From the NCBI GenBank assembly GCA_013695335.1, contig JACDAR010000305.1:1-8037 (forward strand): a stretch of DNA of 8,037 nucleotides. Reading direction: 5' to 3'. This DNA is from Rubrobacter sp. Its GTDB lineage: Bacteria > Actinomycetota > Rubrobacteria > Rubrobacterales > Rubrobacteraceae. Positions 6,609-8,037 of this stretch are shown here, piece after piece (position 1 is the stretch's first letter; the number at the start of each line of letters is the position of its first letter). The notes beneath the pieces were generated by a model that saw only the letters and a program-made list of their open reading frames with translations, was not told where the DNA came from and did not search any database. The translations under genes were made by a program, and so were the position numbers.

Positions 6609-7041
6609 CCCCATCCCCGGTGAGCCTCTTCTTCACGAAAAAGAGCGAATGTCCCGCCGGGTTATCCGGTATCTCACCGACGACCTCGTACCCGAACTTC
6701 TCGTAGAAGGGCCGCGCCTAGAAGCTGTGCGTGCTCAGGTGCACGCCCCGGCAGCCGTGCTCTCTAGCTTCCTCTTCGGCGGCTTCGAGGAGCTTCCCGC
6801 CGTATCCCTGACCCCGTAGCGGTTCCGCCACCCAGAGGAACGTGAGGTCCAGCCATCCTCCCCAGACGGCGCCCAGGGCGTCACCGAGGATAGCCCCGCG
6901 CTCGTCGCGCAAGAAGATGGCGAGCGGGCTGTAGTAAGCGTCCTGCGTCACCGCCACGTTGTGCAGGGCGAGGGCCTCACGAACGAAGGCCGCGTCTTCG
7001 GGGCTGGCGTGGGGTTCTGAGGTGATCTTCGGTTCTCTCAC
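6601..7041 (-). pseudogene. GNAT N-acetyltransferase interrupted by an in-frame amber codon
   Basis: The product would be a 146-residue GNAT enzyme transferring acetyl from acetyl-CoA to an unknown amine. The acetyl-CoA loop LRGQGYGGKLLEAA is at about 75-88, preceded by the beta strand WLDLTFLWVAEP. After HLSTHSF the frame meets TAG (6718-6720) and continues in the same frame as ARPFYEKFGYEVVGEIPDNP, then AGHSLFFVKKRL, to a second TAG at 6601-6603. The tail is the normal C-terminal part of this family (a Q-A-x-x-F-Y-x-x-x-G-Y context), so the amber probably replaces a CAG Gln. The start chosen is GTG 7039-7041, which overlaps the upstream gene's TGA (GTGA) and has GGGAG shortly before it. GTG 7054-7056 would add five residues. 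The truncated 107-aa product would lack the last strand and helix and is unlikely to fold normally. Confidence 0.75.
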
Positions 7042-7592
7042 GTCGCGCTCTCCCACTCATCTCCCAATATGGCGTACATACACTCGTCGGACCATCCCCC
7101 TTCAAACCGCGCGCTCTGGAGAAGGCGGCCTTCCCGGCGCATGCTCAGGCGTTCCAGCAAGGCCACGGATCTCTCGTTCTCACAGAACGCTATGGCGATC
7201 ACGCGATGGAGGCCAAGATCCCCGAAGGCGTAGTCCAGGAGCCGTGAGACGGCCTCCGAGGCGTAGCCTTTGCCCTGGTGTTCGCGGGAGAGGGTGAAGC
7301 CGATCTCCGCCTGGTATTGGTAATCTTTCTCTACCTTCAGGGCGCAGTCTCCCACGAGCCCTCCCGTCTCCCTCAGCTCCACGGCGAACTGGAACCATTC
7401 GCCGGGCGTGCCTGGCCGCGAGGACTTCATCTCCTGGATGAAGGCGACGGCCTCCTCTCTACCGCACGAGTCCCAGGACTGGTAACGGGCCACTTCGGGG
7501 TCGTTGCGGTAGGCCAGAAACGATTCCAGGTCGGGGTCGGCGAAGCGGCGCAGGATCAGGCGCCGCGACTTGATCTGGGTAAACTCCGCCAT
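7038..7592 (-). CDS. RimJ/RimL-type GNAT N-acetyltransferase
   Basis: This is an intact 184-aa cytosolic acetyl-CoA-dependent acetyltransferase of the RimJ/RimL subgroup, whose members acetylate protein N-termini, amino acids or small amines. The substrate here cannot be told. The opening IKSRRLILRRFADPDLESFL (7-26) is the subgroup's hallmark first strand and helix. AEIGFTLSREHQGKGYASEA (95-114) holds the acetyl-CoA pyrophosphate loop H-Q-G-K-G-Y-A. HRVIAIAFCENERSVALLER (129-148) is the typical N-x-x-S-hydrophobic segment, followed by MRREGRLLQSARFEGGWSDE. ATG 7590-7592 is the only start after an in-frame stop shared with the preceding gene's terminator codon; no strong ribosome site is visible. 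The gene begins 15 bp after the response-regulator gene and overlaps the next GNAT gene by 4 bp, so co-transcription and coupling are likely. Confidence 0.92.
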   Translation of the reverse strand: MAEFTQIKSRRLILRRFADPDLESFLAYRNDPEVARYQSWDSCGREEAVAFIQEMKSSRPGTPGEWFQFAVELRETGGLVGDCALKVEKDYQYQAEIGFTLSREHQGKGYASEAVSRLLDYAFGDLGLHRVIAIAFCENERSVALLERLSMRREGRLLQSARFEGGWSDECMYAILGDEWESAT

Positions 7593-7607
7593 GCTCGTGA
7601 AGACAGT

Positions 7608-8037
7608 CTAGCCGAGCCCGGCTTCGCGGGCGCGGATGATGGCCTGGGCGCGATCGGCGACCTGGAGCTTGGTAAAGATGTTGGAGACGTGGTTGCGCAC
7701 GGTCTTGGGGCTGAGGTGCAGACGACGGGCGATTTCGGGATTGGTCTCGTGCCTGGCGATGAGGGTAAGAACTTCGTGCTCCCGCTCGGTGAGTTCGGGA
7801 AAGGCGTCTTCCGGCGAGGAGGGTCTCGGCATGGCGAAGTATTGCATCAGGCGTTTGGCGATAGCGGGGCCGAAGATTGCCTCACCGCTCACCACGGCGC
7901 GGATAGCCCGCAATATCTCCGCCTTCAATGCGCCCTTTAGCAGGTAGCCGCGAGCGCCTGCCTGCAGCGCGGCGAATACCGAGTCGTCGTCCTCGAACAT
8001 GCTGATTACGAGGATGGCGATGTGTGGGCTTGTGTGC
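7608..8037 (-). CDS. NarL/LuxR-type response regulator, 5' end beyond the window
   Basis: This is the C-terminal part of a two-component response regulator. The frame is open to the window edge. It enters at the fourth receiver strand (HIAILVISMFEDDDSVFAAL), whose fifth position precedes the conserved GARGYLLKG with the receiver Lys (codon near 7935-7937). The phospho-acceptor Asp would lie outside the window. An alpha linker follows, then the LuxR-type helix-turn-helix: LTEREHEVLTLIARHETNPE (70-89 counted from Met at 7998) with IARRLHLSPKTVRNHVSNIF (90-109), ending in KLQVADRAQAIIRAREAGLG. The tetra-helical spacing and V-R-N-H-V recognition motif are standard. The internal ATG at 7998 is not the start. 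The gene ends 15 bp before the RimJ-like gene and probably heads this operon. A partner histidine kinase may lie upstream. Confidence 0.93.
   Translation of the reverse strand, partial: HTSPHIAILVISMFEDDDSVFAALQAGARGYLLKGALKAEILRAIRAVVSGEAIFGPAIAKRLMQYFAMPRPSSPEDAFPELTEREHEVLTLIARHETNPEIARRLHLSPKTVRNHVSNIFTKLQVADRAQAIIRAREAGLG

Noticed and set aside
6370..6819. Open + strand frame across the broken acetyltransferases
   Set aside because: It is antisense to recognisable GNAT sequence and contains no family motif.
7278..7940. Open + strand frame of 220 codons opposite the RimJ-like and response-regulator genes
   Set aside because: Both - strand genes show diagnostic domain motifs; this frame shows none.

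Overview
This is a GC-rich, densely coded bacterial window. The long-form CRP-like regulator, the close match of the isocitrate lyase to actinobacterial enzymes, and the general protein style suggest a high-GC actinobacterium, possibly Rubrobacter-like. That assignment is inference from family resemblance and was not checked by search.

Layout. Positions 1-537 hold the 3' part of a Crp/Fnr-family regulator. Positions 689-1355 hold two small Gly-rich membrane proteins on the + strand, the second apparently split by a single-base frameshift. A LysR-type regulator (1361-2320, - strand) ends 5 bp from the second of these. A 196-bp AT-rich divergent region separates lysR from a 67-aa protein of unknown function (2517-2720). 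That gene lies just upstream of malate synthase A (aceB, 2803-4407). A strong hairpin terminator follows aceB. Then come a good sigma-70-type promoter, a perfect 9-bp inverted repeat, and isocitrate lyase (aceA, 4615-5961). The two enzymes form the complete glyoxylate bypass. The LysR protein is the obvious candidate regulator by position, but nothing in the sequence proves it.

Positions 5962-6400 carry no intact gene. They hold a half copy of the repeat seen upstream of lysR, then a structured stretch that resembles the right end of an IS200/IS605-type element (omega-RNA-like 3' end plus subterminal hairpin). This stretch abuts the truncated end of an acetyltransferase-like gene.

Positions 6400-8037 are on the - strand and read as one likely operon: a LuxR/NarL-type response regulator cut by the window edge, an intact RimJ/RimL-type GNAT acetyltransferase, a second GNAT gene with an in-frame amber stop, and a third acetyltransferase-like gene that is frameshifted at its start and cut short. 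The genes overlap or nearly touch, so they are probably translationally coupled.

The central metabolic genes are intact. The decay is confined to the accessory flanks (three broken genes and an IS remnant). I did not find a clearly new biological system. The most unusual observations are a duplicated C-terminal lid motif in isocitrate lyase, the small unknown protein linked to aceB with competing hairpins between them, and the decaying acetyltransferase cluster next to the IS-like end.
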